This document shows, piece after piece, positions 23,029-32,023 of a DNA stretch of 34,724 nt. A program made the translations under genes and the position numbers. Position 1 is the first letter of the stretch, and each line of letters begins with the position of its first letter. Source of the DNA: an uncultured Acetatifactor sp. Lineage in GTDB: Bacteria; Bacillota; Clostridia; Lachnospirales; Lachnospiraceae. The notes beneath the pieces were generated by a model, which saw nothing but the letters and a program-made list of their open reading frames with translations, made no database searches and had not been told where the DNA came from. The stretch spans positions 1 through 34,724 of the forward strand of contig CAJUIA010000036.1 in the NCBI GenBank assembly GCA_910586485.1, given 5' to 3'.

Positions 23029-25703
23029 AGCGTCTTTTCCCATTCCACCATAATCTCTTCACAGGTATCCACATCTATATTCTCTACCGCCTCCAACAGC
23101 TGTCCGAAAAGCTCTTCCTGTTTTCCGCTGTAGGAATATTCCTTCATGGCATCGGCTGCTTCCTCCATCCGGTCCATATCCAGTTCGTCTATGGCCACCC
23201 GCATATCCACAAACAGCTTACGCAGCTTTGCCTCCGGTATCTCTCCCTTATCCGGCTTGATTTCCTGTTCCCCGCAAAAGGGAGCAAGCACCTGTATGTA
23301 TGACTCATATTCCTTCAGCATTTCGTCCGTATACCGGTGAATCGCTGCCCCGTCCCTTTTGTTTCCCGCTTCCTCCATTGCCGCCGCTTTGTCCGAAAGG
23401 CCCATGGCTCCGATCTGCCTGGCTGCGCTTTTTAACGCATGTACCTCTATAGTATATGCGCTCCATTCCTCATTTGTCTCCATCTCTTTAATCTGTTTGC
23501 GCTTTTTGTCAATCACACGGTAAAAATCCTTCAGCACCGCCCAAAACAGCTTTTCGCTTCCCAGCATACCGATGGCCGTGTCCGTGTCCAGATCCCCTAC
23601 CACCACCTTCTCTGCTTTCTGCTCGCCGGAAGGCTCGATCACGGATTTATCCGTTCTCACGATTTTTCCTGCGGGAAGCCATTGCGCCACCTTTGAAATC
23701 AACACCTTCAATTCCACGGGTTTGGCAATAAAATCATTCATGCCTTCCTCTAAAAAGACTTCTCTGGTGCCGTTCATGGCATTAGCCGTCAGGGCTATGA
23801 TGGGCACGTCTTCATACTCCGGATGAAAACGTCGTATGATATGAGTGGTTTCCACTCCGTCAAGCTCAGGCATCATATGATCCATAAAGATAATATCATA
23901 CCTGTGATCCGAAATCTTTGAAATAGCTTCCTTGCCGCTCAAGGCCAGATCCACCTTCATCTGCAACGGCTCAAGCAGTCCCTCCGCCACCGTCAGATTG
24001 ATGGCATTGTCATCCACGATCAAAACCTCCGCGTCCGGCGCTATAAAATTAAACTCCATCACATCCGCATCGTCATCCACAAAATGCAGCCCCTCATGGT
24101 TGAAAATCAAAGCCTCGTTCATGGAATACAGCGGCTTTCTTACCATATGTATATTGGGCGCGTTGTAATGACCCTCCAGGGATTGGAAGGGGAAGATAAA
24201 AGCCGCCGTAAGCTCCGGCGTATTCTGTACAAATTCCTCGATACCAGGGGTAAGCAGCTCCCTTTCCACAAACAGGAAATTTTCCCGGCCTTCAATAAAA
24301 TCAATTTCTTCCGTAAAATCAATTTCCCGGTATTCCACTCCAAACCGCTCGCAGTCTGCCGCCAGATTTTGTCTCAGATATTCGTTTTTGATCATTCCGA
24401 AGGCTCTGAGCTTTTCCGGATTTTTTAAAGATATGCTTGGCTCGTCCCGAATTACCGTCTGCGGAAGCTCAAAAGAAAATCTGCTGCCCTTCCCATACTG
24501 ACTCTGGACATGAACCTCCCCCTCCATCAGGTGGGTCAGCTGCCTGGAAATGGCCAATCCCAGACCCGTACCTTCAATATTACGGTTGCGCTTGCTGTCT
24601 AACTGCTGAAAGGAATTAAAGAGCTTTTGCAAATCTTCTTCCTTGATGCCGATTCCGGTGTCTTCCACCGCAAAGCGCAGAAGAATCCTCCCGTCCGGCT
24701 GCGACTCATGGTACATCCTTACCACCACCTGCCCTCTGGTGGTAAACTTTGTGGCATTATTGACAATATTCAGCAATACCTGCTTGATGCGGATATTATC
24801 ACCGTAAAGTCTGTTGGGTATCTCCGGAGAAATGTCAAAGATCAGCTCCACTTCCTTTTCCTTCAGTCTTTCCTCGGCAATATTTGCAATATCGTTAATG
24901 ATGGACATGGGCTCATACTCCACCGGCACAATGTCCATTTTCCCCGCTTCGATTTTGGAAAAGTCCAGAATATCATTAATAATCGTCAGCAATGCCTTGC
25001 TGGAGGATTTGATCTGGCGGACATATTCTCTCGCCGCCGGAGGAAGCTTTTCCCTGAGCGCCATCTCCGCCATGCCGATTACGGCATTCATGGGTGTCCG
25101 AATCTCATGGCTCATATTGGCCAGAAAATCGGATTTCATGTTGTTTGCCCGCTCGATCTCACTGGTGGCCTGTATGCTTCTGTATTGCCCATACGCCATG
25201 TCCGACAGCACATTCGCCACAATAAACAGAAACTCGGCAGCCCTGTCGATCTCTTTCTTTTCCAGTATCCGGACCTCCTGGGCTGCTTTCCAAAGCTCCT
25301 GGGGATTTACCCCCAGATCCCAGGCAATCTGAAATATCTGCTCCTTCCTGGGCGGCTCCGTTAATACCTGGCCGCCGATAAAGCTGCCCACCATCTGCCC
25401 GTCCGCCAATATGGGAGCCGCATAGTCGATGAGCCCCGCATGACAAAAATATGTAGTGGGCCCCCCTTGCTTCCAGGAATCCTCCGCGCCAAATTTATCA
25501 CACTGCTCGTAGCGTATATGACCATCCTTTGATCCTCTGGCATATTTCATGCAGAAATCCGAGAAATTAGAACCCTTTGTCACCGGAATGCCCTCTGCAT
25601 CCGTAGTCAGTGCCGCCATGCCCGTCATGGCCGAAAAAGCATCCTGAACCCGCTGCAGCGTATCCACACTGATCAGGTCAGTAAGATATAACATTTCCTC
25701 CAT
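23025..25703 (-). CDS. PocR-domain hybrid histidine kinase with receiver and HPt
   Basis: The 892-aa protein begins with a PocR-like sensory domain (about residues 10-170; FSDFCMKYARGSKDGHIRYEQCDKFG, TYFCHAGLIDYAAPI, GSFIGGQ). This domain binds small ligands such as 1,2-propanediol in PocR. HisKA His199 lies in FLANMSHEIRTPMNAVIG. HATPase motifs are NIVNNATKF, VEDTGIGIKEED and GTGLGLAI. A degenerate receiver-like stretch (about 428-545) precedes a full receiver with Asp608 (YDIIFMDHMMPELDG). A C-terminal HPt domain has His755 in EVHALKSAARQIG. The next gene overlaps it by 4 nt. No membrane helix is seen, so it senses an intracellular ligand. Confidence 0.93.
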   Translation of the reverse strand: MEEMLYLTDLISVDTLQRVQDAFSAMTGMAALTTDAEGIPVTKGSNFSDFCMKYARGSKDGHIRYEQCDKFGAEDSWKQGGPTTYFCHAGLIDYAAPILADGQMVGSFIGGQVLTEPPRKEQIFQIAWDLGVNPQELWKAAQEVRILEKKEIDRAAEFLFIVANVLSDMAYGQYRSIQATSEIERANNMKSDFLANMSHEIRTPMNAVIGMAEMALREKLPPAAREYVRQIKSSSKALLTIINDILDFSKIEAGKMDIVPVEYEPMSIINDIANIAEERLKEKEVELIFDISPEIPNRLYGDNIRIKQVLLNIVNNATKFTTRGQVVVRMYHESQPDGRILLRFAVEDTGIGIKEEDLQKLFNSFQQLDSKRNRNIEGTGLGLAISRQLTHLMEGEVHVQSQYGKGSRFSFELPQTVIRDEPSISLKNPEKLRAFGMIKNEYLRQNLAADCERFGVEYREIDFTEEIDFIEGRENFLFVERELLTPGIEEFVQNTPELTAAFIFPFQSLEGHYNAPNIHMVRKPLYSMNEALIFNHEGLHFVDDDADVMEFNFIAPDAEVLIVDDNAINLTVAEGLLEPLQMKVDLALSGKEAISKISDHRYDIIFMDHMMPELDGVETTHIIRRFHPEYEDVPIIALTANAMNGTREVFLEEGMNDFIAKPVELKVLISKVAQWLPAGKIVRTDKSVIEPSGEQKAEKVVVGDLDTDTAIGMLGSEKLFWAVLKDFYRVIDKKRKQIKEMETNEEWSAYTIEVHALKSAARQIGAMGLSDKAAAMEEAGNKRDGAAIHRYTDEMLKEYESYIQVLAPFCGEQEIKPDKGEIPEAKLRKLFVDMRVAIDELDMDRMEEAADAMKEYSYSGKQEELFGQLLEAVENIDVDTCEEIMVEWEKTL

Positions 25704-25732
25704 TGCCTGTACCCCTGTGCTTATATGAAATC

Positions 25733-26560
25733 TTAATTCTTTTCCAGCTGCCCGTTAATGGCATCCACCAGCTTATCATGCTCGATGGGCTTTAAAAGAT
25801 ACCCCTGCGGCTTCAGCTGTAATACCTTTTGAATCTTTGACTTTTCCTTCACCCCTGTGAGGAAAATCACTGGAATATCCTTCGTAGCCTCATTCTGACG
25901 CAGCTTTACCAATACCTCCGAGCCGTTTTCCTCCGGCATCTCATAGTCCAGAAGAATCAGGTCCACCGTCTTATTGGCCAGATACTTTCTGGCGATCTTT
26001 CCGCTGATGGCTGTAGCCACCTCATATTTATCCCGAAGGCTTTCCCTGATCACCTTCAGCATCATAGGATTATCATCTATCACCAGAATATGCTTTTTAA
26101 CCGGCTGAGCCCCCTCCATGTCCAGGATTCGCATGGCCTCCTGCAGTATATGATCCTCTGGAAGACTCTGCCTGCCTGCCGCCGGCCTGTTATCCAAAAA
26201 GCGATTCAGCCGTGCAGCGATCTGACTGATGGTGAGGGATCCTTTTTCTATGCTCAGGTCCACCGCATTTGCACAGTACCTGGAAAACACATCACAGTCC
26301 TCCCTCTGCCCGATCGACACCAAAGGAATATTATTTTCTTCCAGCTTGCTCCTGACGGAAACGATCTGCTGCATTTCCTCATAGCTGTCTTCCAGAAGAC
26401 AATAAACAAGAGCATCCGGCTTATAATACTTCAGATGATTTTTAATATCCTCAAAGCGCCCGGTGCAGGAAAGACACTCCAAATCATCCATTATATGCGT
26501 GAAGAACTCATTTATCATTACCTTATTCTTTCCAACCAACAGTATACTGTGTTTTGCCAT
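25733..26560 (-). CDS. Two-receiver response regulator without DNA-binding domain
   Basis: The start is the ATG at 26560 with AGGAGG 7 nt upstream, giving 275 aa. A frame running to 26851 crosses the promoter and is not used. The first 120 residues form a degenerate receiver-like domain (KHSILLVGKNKVMINEF, PDALVYCL). Residues 155-275 form a complete receiver with IDDN, phospho-acceptor Asp205 (LILLDYEMPEENG), LTG and the LLKP lysine. There is no output domain. It is the first gene of an operon with two hybrid kinases and probably takes part in their phosphorelay. Confidence 0.9.
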   Translation of the reverse strand: MAKHSILLVGKNKVMINEFFTHIMDDLECLSCTGRFEDIKNHLKYYKPDALVYCLLEDSYEEMQQIVSVRSKLEENNIPLVSIGQREDCDVFSRYCANAVDLSIEKGSLTISQIAARLNRFLDNRPAAGRQSLPEDHILQEAMRILDMEGAQPVKKHILVIDDNPMMLKVIRESLRDKYEVATAISGKIARKYLANKTVDLILLDYEMPEENGSEVLVKLRQNEATKDIPVIFLTGVKEKSKIQKVLQLKPQGYLLKPIEHDKLVDAINGQLEKN

Positions 26561-26620
26561 AATCCGCCTCCTCATGACCATATACTTCCAGCTGCCCTGT
26601 ATGAATGGATCCCTAGGACT

Positions 26621-26649
26621 ATTGTACCATATTCTGCGTGCTAATTCAA
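26621..26649 (-). promoter_or_regulatory. SigA promoter of the response regulator - kinase operon
   Basis: TTGAAT (26649-26644), a 17-nt spacer and TACAAT (26626-26621) lie about 60 nt before the response regulator start. It is divergent from the serpin gene. Confidence 0.7.
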
Positions 26650-26777
26650 TATAGTAAAACTTTTCCGGAAGCTTTTCGTCTATATTTTTATAATAACCCT
26701 TTACACGACTTTTGTGCCTGTGCACTGCCCGGCACATTATAACTTTACATATAAAAGCAGTGCGGAAAGGTATGGTT

Positions 26778-28154
26778 ATGATGATGAAAAAACAGTTACC
26801 AGGAATTTTATCTGCAGGAATCTGTACCCTGACGGCTCTCGCCCTGTTCACCGGCTGCGGAGACAGTGGATACAGCAGGAACCTGATGGACGGCGTATCG
26901 GCAGCGCAGTCCGGCGATGGGGGAGAGGGAAGCAGTCAGCCCGGTAATGCGGGAGAAGACAACAGGCCGGACGGGTCGGCTGCAGGCTCCGGAAACATGG
27001 TACCGGCCTCAGCAAATACAGATCTGCCTGCCGCAGACGCCGTTACTTACACCGACTTTGCAGTAAAGCTTTTTCAGGAATGCTTCTCGGATGAGGCAGA
27101 GGGCAACGTTCTGATTTCGCCTCTGTCCGTCATCAACGCCCTGGCCATGACCGCCGGCGGGGCAAGGGGAGAAACCCTGGCGCAGATGGAAGGGCTCTTT
27201 GGTGCCGATCTGGCTTCTCTTTGCAGTTACCTTAAGACTTACAATGAAGGGCTGCCGTCTGATGAGAAGTATAAGCTGCATACAGCCAATTCCGTTTGGA
27301 TAAAGGATGACGGCAGCTTTACCGTTTCGCCGGATTTCCTGCAGAGTAATGCAGCATACTTTAACGCCGATGTCTATATGGCCCCCTTTGACGGCTCCAC
27401 ATTAAAAGATATTAACGGCTGGGTGTCTGAAAATACCGATAAAATGATTCCGGAAATTTTGGATCAGATTCCGGAGGATGCGGTGATGTACCTGATCAAT
27501 GCTCTGGCCTTTGATGCCGAATGGCAGAAAATCTACAATGAATATCAGATTCGGGACGGCGTCTTCACCTGTGAGGACGGCGCCGCCCGGAACGTGGAAA
27601 TGATGTACTCGTCGGAATACACCTACCTGCAGGACACGCAGGCTCAGGGCTTTTTAAAATTCTACGGCGATGAGAAGTATGCCTTTGCAGCCCTGCTGCC
27701 GGAGGAAGGCATCTCTATAGATGATTATATTGCCTCTCTCACGGGAAAGGACCTTCATGAGCTGCTTTCAAATGCCACGGATGCTCCCGTGGAAGCCGCC
27801 ATCCCTAAATTTGAAGCGGAGTACAGCACCCTTTTGAATAATATGCTGACCGCCATGGGGATGACTGATGCCTTTGATGCCAAGCTTGCAGACCTTTCCG
27901 GTCTGGGAAGTAGTAATCCTGCAGGTAATCTTTTCATCAGCCGGGTGATTCATAAAACCTATATCTCCGTAGATGAAAAGGGAACAAAGGCCGGCGCCGC
28001 TACCGCTGTAGAAGTAAATAGGGAGTCCGCGGCATTAAATCCCGTGGAGCCGAAAACGGTTTATCTGGACCGGCCCTTTGTATACATGATTATCGACTGT
28101 GAGGAAAACCTGCCTGTCTTCATCGGAGCAGTAAAGGACCCCTCACTCCACTAA
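26778..28154 (+). CDS. Serpin family lipoprotein
   Basis: The start is set at the ATG at 26778, 7 nt after AAAGG, giving 458 aa. The N terminus is a lipoprotein signal ending in LALFTGC (Cys27), followed by a Gly/Ser/Asp-rich linker of about 60 residues. The serpin fold follows (SPLSVINALAMTAGGARGET, AVMYLINALAFDAEWQ, FISRVIHKTYISVDEKGTKAGAATAVEV, RPFVYMIID). The reactive-centre hinge GTKAGAATAV has the small residues needed for loop insertion, so it should be an inhibitory serine or cysteine protease inhibitor. The loop is longer than in alpha-1-antitrypsin, so P1 is uncertain. It is anchored on the outside of the cell. Its 3' end overlaps the convergent nspC-partner gene by 12 bp. Confidence 0.93.
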   Translation: MMMKKQLPGILSAGICTLTALALFTGCGDSGYSRNLMDGVSAAQSGDGGEGSSQPGNAGEDNRPDGSAAGSGNMVPASANTDLPAADAVTYTDFAVKLFQECFSDEAEGNVLISPLSVINALAMTAGGARGETLAQMEGLFGADLASLCSYLKTYNEGLPSDEKYKLHTANSVWIKDDGSFTVSPDFLQSNAAYFNADVYMAPFDGSTLKDINGWVSENTDKMIPEILDQIPEDAVMYLINALAFDAEWQKIYNEYQIRDGVFTCEDGAARNVEMMYSSEYTYLQDTQAQGFLKFYGDEKYAFAALLPEEGISIDDYIASLTGKDLHELLSNATDAPVEAAIPKFEAEYSTLLNNMLTAMGMTDAFDAKLADLSGLGSSNPAGNLFISRVIHKTYISVDEKGTKAGAATAVEVNRESAALNPVEPKTVYLDRPFVYMIIDCEENLPVFIGAVKDPSLH

Positions 28155-29420
28155 AACCGGATTTTCTTCCACTACCCAGGGTAGCCCGTACCGATTCAGA
28201 GCCTCCATAAAAGGATCTGGATCAAATTCCTCTACGTTGAACACGCCCGGCTTCTTCCAGACACCGGTCATGACCAGCATCGCCCCGATCATGGCCGGAA
28301 CTCCCGTAGTATAAGAAATCGCCTGGGACCCCAGCTCCTTGTAGCATTCCTGATGATCACATACATTGTAAATATAAATTGACTTTTCTTTTCCGTCCTT
28401 GATACCGGTAAATATACAGCCGATATTGGTCTTGCCCACAGTGCGGGGGCCAAGGGATGCGGGATCCGGAAGCAGCGCCTTTAAAAACTGGATGGGCACG
28501 ATCTCACGCCCCTCGAACATTACCGGATCCGTCCGCAGCATCCCTACATTTTCCAGACATTTCATGTGGGTCAGGTAGCTCTGCCCGAAGGTCATAAAGA
28601 AACGGATTCTTTTCACACCGGGAATATTTGCCGCCAGGGACTCAATCTCTTCATGATGCAGAAGGTACATGTCCTTTTTTCCTACCTGGGCAAAATCGTA
28701 CTCCCTCTTAATCTCCATGGGCCTGGTCTCTACCCAGCGGCCGTCCTCCCAATAGGAGCCGTTGGCGGAAACCTCCCGCAGATTAATCTCCGGATTGAAA
28801 TTGGTAGCAAAGGGATACCCGTGGTCTCCCCCGTTACAGTCCATAATGTCAATATAATGAATTTCGTCAAAATAATGCTTTAGCGCATATGCTGTAAACA
28901 CACTGGTAACGCCGGGATCAAAACCGCTGCCCAGCAGGCCGGTGATCCCTGCCTTTTCAAATCGTTCCCTGTACGCCCACTGCCAGGAATAGTCAAAGTA
29001 AGCCGTAAATCCCTTCTCCTGACAGCGCTTTTCATAAGCTTCTCTCCAGACAGGATCCTCGGTATCCTCCGCCTCATAATTGGCGGTGTCGATATAATCC
29101 ACTCCGCAGGCCAGACAGGCATCCATAATCGTTAAGTCCTGATAAGGCAGCGCAAGATTTAAAACTGCCTTGGGCTGCTCCCTTTTTATCAGGGCAATCA
29201 GATCATTTACATCATCCGCGTCTACCTTTGCCGTGGTGATAACAGGCGGGGTTTTCCCTGCCTGTTTACAGTCCCCTTCTATTTTTCCCTTCAATGCCTC
29301 ACACTTGCTGACCGTGCGGCTGGCAATACAGATCTCCGAAAACACGTCCGCTCTTCCCGCACACTTTTGAATGGCCACGGAAGCCACACCTCCACAGCCG
29401 ATGATTACAATTTTTGACAT
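28143..29420 (-). CDS. Carboxynorspermidine/carboxyspermidine synthase
   Basis: The 425-aa saccharopine dehydrogenase-family protein has an N-terminal NAD(P)H-binding motif (IVIIGCGGVASVA), then LNLALPYQDLTIMDACLACGVDYIDTANYE, FDPGVTSVFTAYA and DCNGGDHGYPFATNFNPEINLRE. These are typical of the enzyme that condenses aspartate semialdehyde with putrescine or diaminopropane and reduces the product. Its partner decarboxylase nspC lies 7 kb downstream beyond the kinase genes. A polypurine leader containing two copies of GACAAAGCAGAAAA and a GGGAGG site precedes the start. Saccharopine dehydrogenase proper is less likely given the polyamine context. Confidence 0.93.
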   Translation of the reverse strand: MSKIVIIGCGGVASVAIQKCAGRADVFSEICIASRTVSKCEALKGKIEGDCKQAGKTPPVITTAKVDADDVNDLIALIKREQPKAVLNLALPYQDLTIMDACLACGVDYIDTANYEAEDTEDPVWREAYEKRCQEKGFTAYFDYSWQWAYRERFEKAGITGLLGSGFDPGVTSVFTAYALKHYFDEIHYIDIMDCNGGDHGYPFATNFNPEINLREVSANGSYWEDGRWVETRPMEIKREYDFAQVGKKDMYLLHHEEIESLAANIPGVKRIRFFMTFGQSYLTHMKCLENVGMLRTDPVMFEGREIVPIQFLKALLPDPASLGPRTVGKTNIGCIFTGIKDGKEKSIYIYNVCDHQECYKELGSQAISYTTGVPAMIGAMLVMTGVWKKPGVFNVEEFDPDPFMEALNRYGLPWVVEENPVLVE

Positions 29421-29511
29421 TTTTGTTTCCTCCCTTTTCTTTTTCTACCTTCTTTTCTGCTTTGTCTTTTTTCTGCTTTGTCCTCTTTCCTTTAGCGCAT
29501 TTTATTATATC

Positions 29512-29646
29512 TTAAGTGTCAAACAGACCTTCCACCGCGGCCCAAAGCATCACAAAGCTCAGCAGCATAAAAGCATAGATCAGACAGATCACAATATTCT
29601 GAGCCAATGATAAATTACGGAATCGCTTCCTTTCCTTTTCCTTCAT
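29512..29646 (-). CDS. Small single-pass membrane protein, 44 aa
   Basis: An ATG at 29646 behind GAGGGAAG opens 44 codons. The product has a basic N terminus (MKEKERKRFRNLS), one hydrophobic helix of about 20 residues (IVICLIYAFMLLSFVMLW) and a short acidic tail. It starts 31 bp after the GH3 gene stop and is probably co-transcribed with it. I do not recognise the family. A good ribosome site, topology signal and position support it as a real gene. Confidence 0.5.
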   Translation of the reverse strand: MKEKERKRFRNLSLAQNIVICLIYAFMLLSFVMLWAAVEGLFDT

Positions 29647-29677
29647 CTGTCTTCCCTCAGGTATTTTCTTCTCTTCT

Positions 29678-30988
29678 TCAAAGAAGGCCCCTCTCTTCCT
29701 TCAGCTTCAATATCCGTATCACGCTCTCATTCAAGCGCTCTTCCGAGATTTCTCCGGTTTCTACTGCTTCCAGCAGCGCATCCGCCGCCTCCTTTAAATC
29801 CTCCGGGCACAGCAGCAGATCCACTCCTGCCTTCACAGCCAGCACGGCCGCCGACCCGCTGCCATAGGCATCCGTGACAGCCTTCATCTGCAGGGAATCC
29901 GTTATAACCACGCCCTCAAAACCCATTTCTTCCCGCAAAAGCCCGGTAACTATGTCATAGGAAAAAATCGCCGGCACATCTTCCACATCCGATACCGTCA
30001 AGTGTCCGATCATGACCAGATCGGCTCCCGCATCTATGCCTGCCTGAAAAGGAAGCAGCTCGCCCTCCCTTAACTCATCCAGTGTCTTTGTTACATATAC
30101 CGCGCCCTTATGGGAATCCGACGCTGTGTCTCCGTGTCCCGGAAAGTGTTTTAAAGTACAGGCTGCACCTCCCGCATGAAATCCCTCCACCGCAGATGCC
30201 ACCAGCACAGCTGCCTGGGCAAAATCATCGCTGTAAGCCCGATCTCCAATCACCTTATTCTCCGGATTAGACCACACGTCCGCCACAGGCGCCAAGTCTG
30301 TGTTAAATCCGCAGCTCACCATATCTCCGGCAATGGTCTTTGCGTTTTCCGCCGCCTTTTCCGTTCCCTGATCCCGATAGCTCATCATACTGTCAATATA
30401 CGTAGTTCCCACCGTACTCATCAGGCGGTTGACCCTGCCCCCTTCCTCGTCACAGGTCAGGATCAGCGGAATTTCTGAATAAGTCTGCACTGTGGTGAGC
30501 ATTTCCGTTACCTGCTCTTTGCTTACCATGTTTGACTTATCGAAAATCAATCCGCCTACAGGATATTCCTCCAGCCCCTGCCTGATTAATTCTCCGGCCT
30601 TGGTAACAGGTGACACCCCTGTCACTTGCCATGGAAATACTATAAACAGCTGGTAAACCTTCTCTTTTACAGTCATAGACTCCAGCAGAAGCTCCACTGG
30701 ATCCGGCGGCTGGGATTCCTCTGAGCCGGACTCTTCTTCGCTTTCCGAATTTGAAGCAAAAATCTCCTGTTCCTTTTGCTCCGAGGACGGCTCTTCCCCA
30801 TCTCCTGAACTTTCTGACGAAGGTGTCATATCATCCTGATTTGGAATTATTTCCCCGCTTTCTTCCTTTGACGGCCCCTGACTTTCCGAATACCGACGAA
30901 GCTTCCCCGCAGCCGCCAGAGAAATTACAAACACCACGGCCAGCAGCCCTACAGCCACCGCAGACCTCCGCCGCTTCCGCTCATCCAT
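29678..30988 (-). CDS. GH3 family beta-N-acetylhexosaminidase-like protein (NagZ type)
   Basis: The 436-aa product has an N-terminal membrane anchor (residues 9-28) and a Ser/Glu-rich linker (about 33-98), so its catalytic part lies outside the membrane. The glycoside hydrolase 3 barrel shows DEEGGRVNRL, LAPVADVW, the KHFPGHGDTASDSHKG motif (280-295, with the His/Asp acid-base pair) and the nucleophile Asp364 in GVVITDSLQMKAV. NagZ-type enzymes remove N-acetylglucosamine from peptidoglycan fragments. Only the barrel is present, as in NagZ. The start has GGAGGTG upstream. It sits within the polyamine region without an obvious metabolic link. Confidence 0.92.
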   Translation of the reverse strand: MDERKRRRSAVAVGLLAVVFVISLAAAGKLRRYSESQGPSKEESGEIIPNQDDMTPSSESSGDGEEPSSEQKEQEIFASNSESEEESGSEESQPPDPVELLLESMTVKEKVYQLFIVFPWQVTGVSPVTKAGELIRQGLEEYPVGGLIFDKSNMVSKEQVTEMLTTVQTYSEIPLILTCDEEGGRVNRLMSTVGTTYIDSMMSYRDQGTEKAAENAKTIAGDMVSCGFNTDLAPVADVWSNPENKVIGDRAYSDDFAQAAVLVASAVEGFHAGGAACTLKHFPGHGDTASDSHKGAVYVTKTLDELREGELLPFQAGIDAGADLVMIGHLTVSDVEDVPAIFSYDIVTGLLREEMGFEGVVITDSLQMKAVTDAYGSGSAAVLAVKAGVDLLLCPEDLKEAADALLEAVETGEISEERLNESVIRILKLKEERGLL

Positions 30989-31038
30989 GACACACCTCCG
31001 TTTCTCTGCCGCCCCTTAAGCCGTAGAAGTTCTTCGCC

Positions 31039-31150
31039 AAGCGGCCTATGCCGCCTTGAAACCCCGGAAGAATTGCCGCATGGCAATTCTTCGAGGCGAA
31101 ACTTAGATTTTCTTAGGCGATGCTTTTTCGCCTTAGAAAATCTTTTCGCC
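31039..31150. repeat. Cluster of three inverted repeats after speE
   Basis: Three hairpins follow one another. GCGGC/GCCGC lies near 31041-31054. GAAGAATTGCC/GGCAATTCTTC (31067-31092) has a perfect 11-bp stem. A long one (31095-31150) pairs GGCGAAA with TTTCGCC outside AGATTTTCTTAGGCGA/TCGCCTTAGAAAATCT, with one mismatch and a small bulge. No long T-run follows on the minus strand. It may slow transcription or protect the upstream mRNA, or be a REP-like element. Confidence 0.6.
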
Positions 31151-31156
31151 TTCTTC

Positions 31157-32011
31157 TCACGCTTCCACGCTTCGCAGCAGCTTCTCCACATAGGCCGGCA
31201 GGCAAAATGCACCCTCATGCAGTCTTGGCGTATAATACCTGGTATCCAGCTCCCGGTCCAGAAAGCGGTCTTTATCCAGATCCCGCAGCGGATGATATTT
31301 CTTGGAGGCAAAGCCAAACAGCCAATGCCCGGAAGGGTAAGTAGGAATGTGAGCCTGATACACCTTGCTGACAGGAAAAGTCTCTACTATCCGCTTGTGA
31401 GCCCGCATACAGGCCGTAGCGTCCGCTTCATAAAAAGGACTTTCATGCTGATTAACCATGACGCCGTCCTCCTTAAGCGCCTTATAACAGTTGCCGTAAA
31501 ATTCCCTGGTGAACAGACCCTCACCGGGTCCGAAAGGGTCCGTGGAATCCACAATAATCAGATCATAGGCATCTTCTCTGGCACGCACAAACCTAAGACC
31601 GTCCTCATAATAAATGTGAACCCTCTCTTCATCCAGCTTACAGGAAATTCCTGGCAGAAATTCTCTGCACACCTGAATCACCTGCTCGTCGATCTCCACC
31701 AGATCAATCCGTTCAATCTCCGGATATTTTGTAAGCTCCCTGACAACGCCCCCGTCCCCTGCCCCGATCACAAGCACCTGCTTTACATGGGGATGAACCG
31801 ACATGGGCACATGCACCATCATCTCATGATAAATAAACTCGTCCTTCTCCGTCAGCATAATATAGCCGTCCAACACCAAAAAACGGCCAAACTCCGGCGA
31901 CTCAAACACATCAATCCGCTGAAAATCACTTTCCCCGCTGTACAACTGCCGCTCCACCCGAATCGAAAGCTTTACATTGGGCGTATGCGGCTCCGAAAAC
32001 CATAATTCCAT
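31157..32011 (-). CDS. speE: Spermidine synthase
   Basis: The 284-aa aminopropyltransferase transfers aminopropyl from decarboxylated SAM to putrescine. It shows DEFIYHEMMVHVPM, the cofactor motif VLVIGAGDGGVVREL (79-93), IDLVEID, and the catalytic Asp155 in LIIVDSTDPFGPGEGLFT. The start at 32011 has AGGAGGG upstream and lies 12 bp after speA, so the two are co-transcribed with speD. Confidence 0.97.
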   Translation of the reverse strand: MELWFSEPHTPNVKLSIRVERQLYSGESDFQRIDVFESPEFGRFLVLDGYIMLTEKDEFIYHEMMVHVPMSVHPHVKQVLVIGAGDGGVVRELTKYPEIERIDLVEIDEQVIQVCREFLPGISCKLDEERVHIYYEDGLRFVRAREDAYDLIIVDSTDPFGPGEGLFTREFYGNCYKALKEDGVMVNQHESPFYEADATACMRAHKRIVETFPVSKVYQAHIPTYPSGHWLFGFASKKYHPLRDLDKDRFLDRELDTRYYTPRLHEGAFCLPAYVEKLLRSVEA

Positions 32012-32023
32012 GCTCTGCCCTCC

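Noticed and set aside
25733..26851. 372-aa version of the response regulator
   Set aside because: The extra N terminus crosses a good promoter and the AGGAGG ribosome site of the ATG at 26560, and it resembles no receiver sequence.
30600..30632. Similarity of the 18305 palindrome to a GTAACAGGTGACA stretch in the GH3 gene
   Set aside because: The GH3 copy encodes the TGVSPVTKAG stretch, which is normal protein sequence for this family, so it is not evidence of an inserted repeat.
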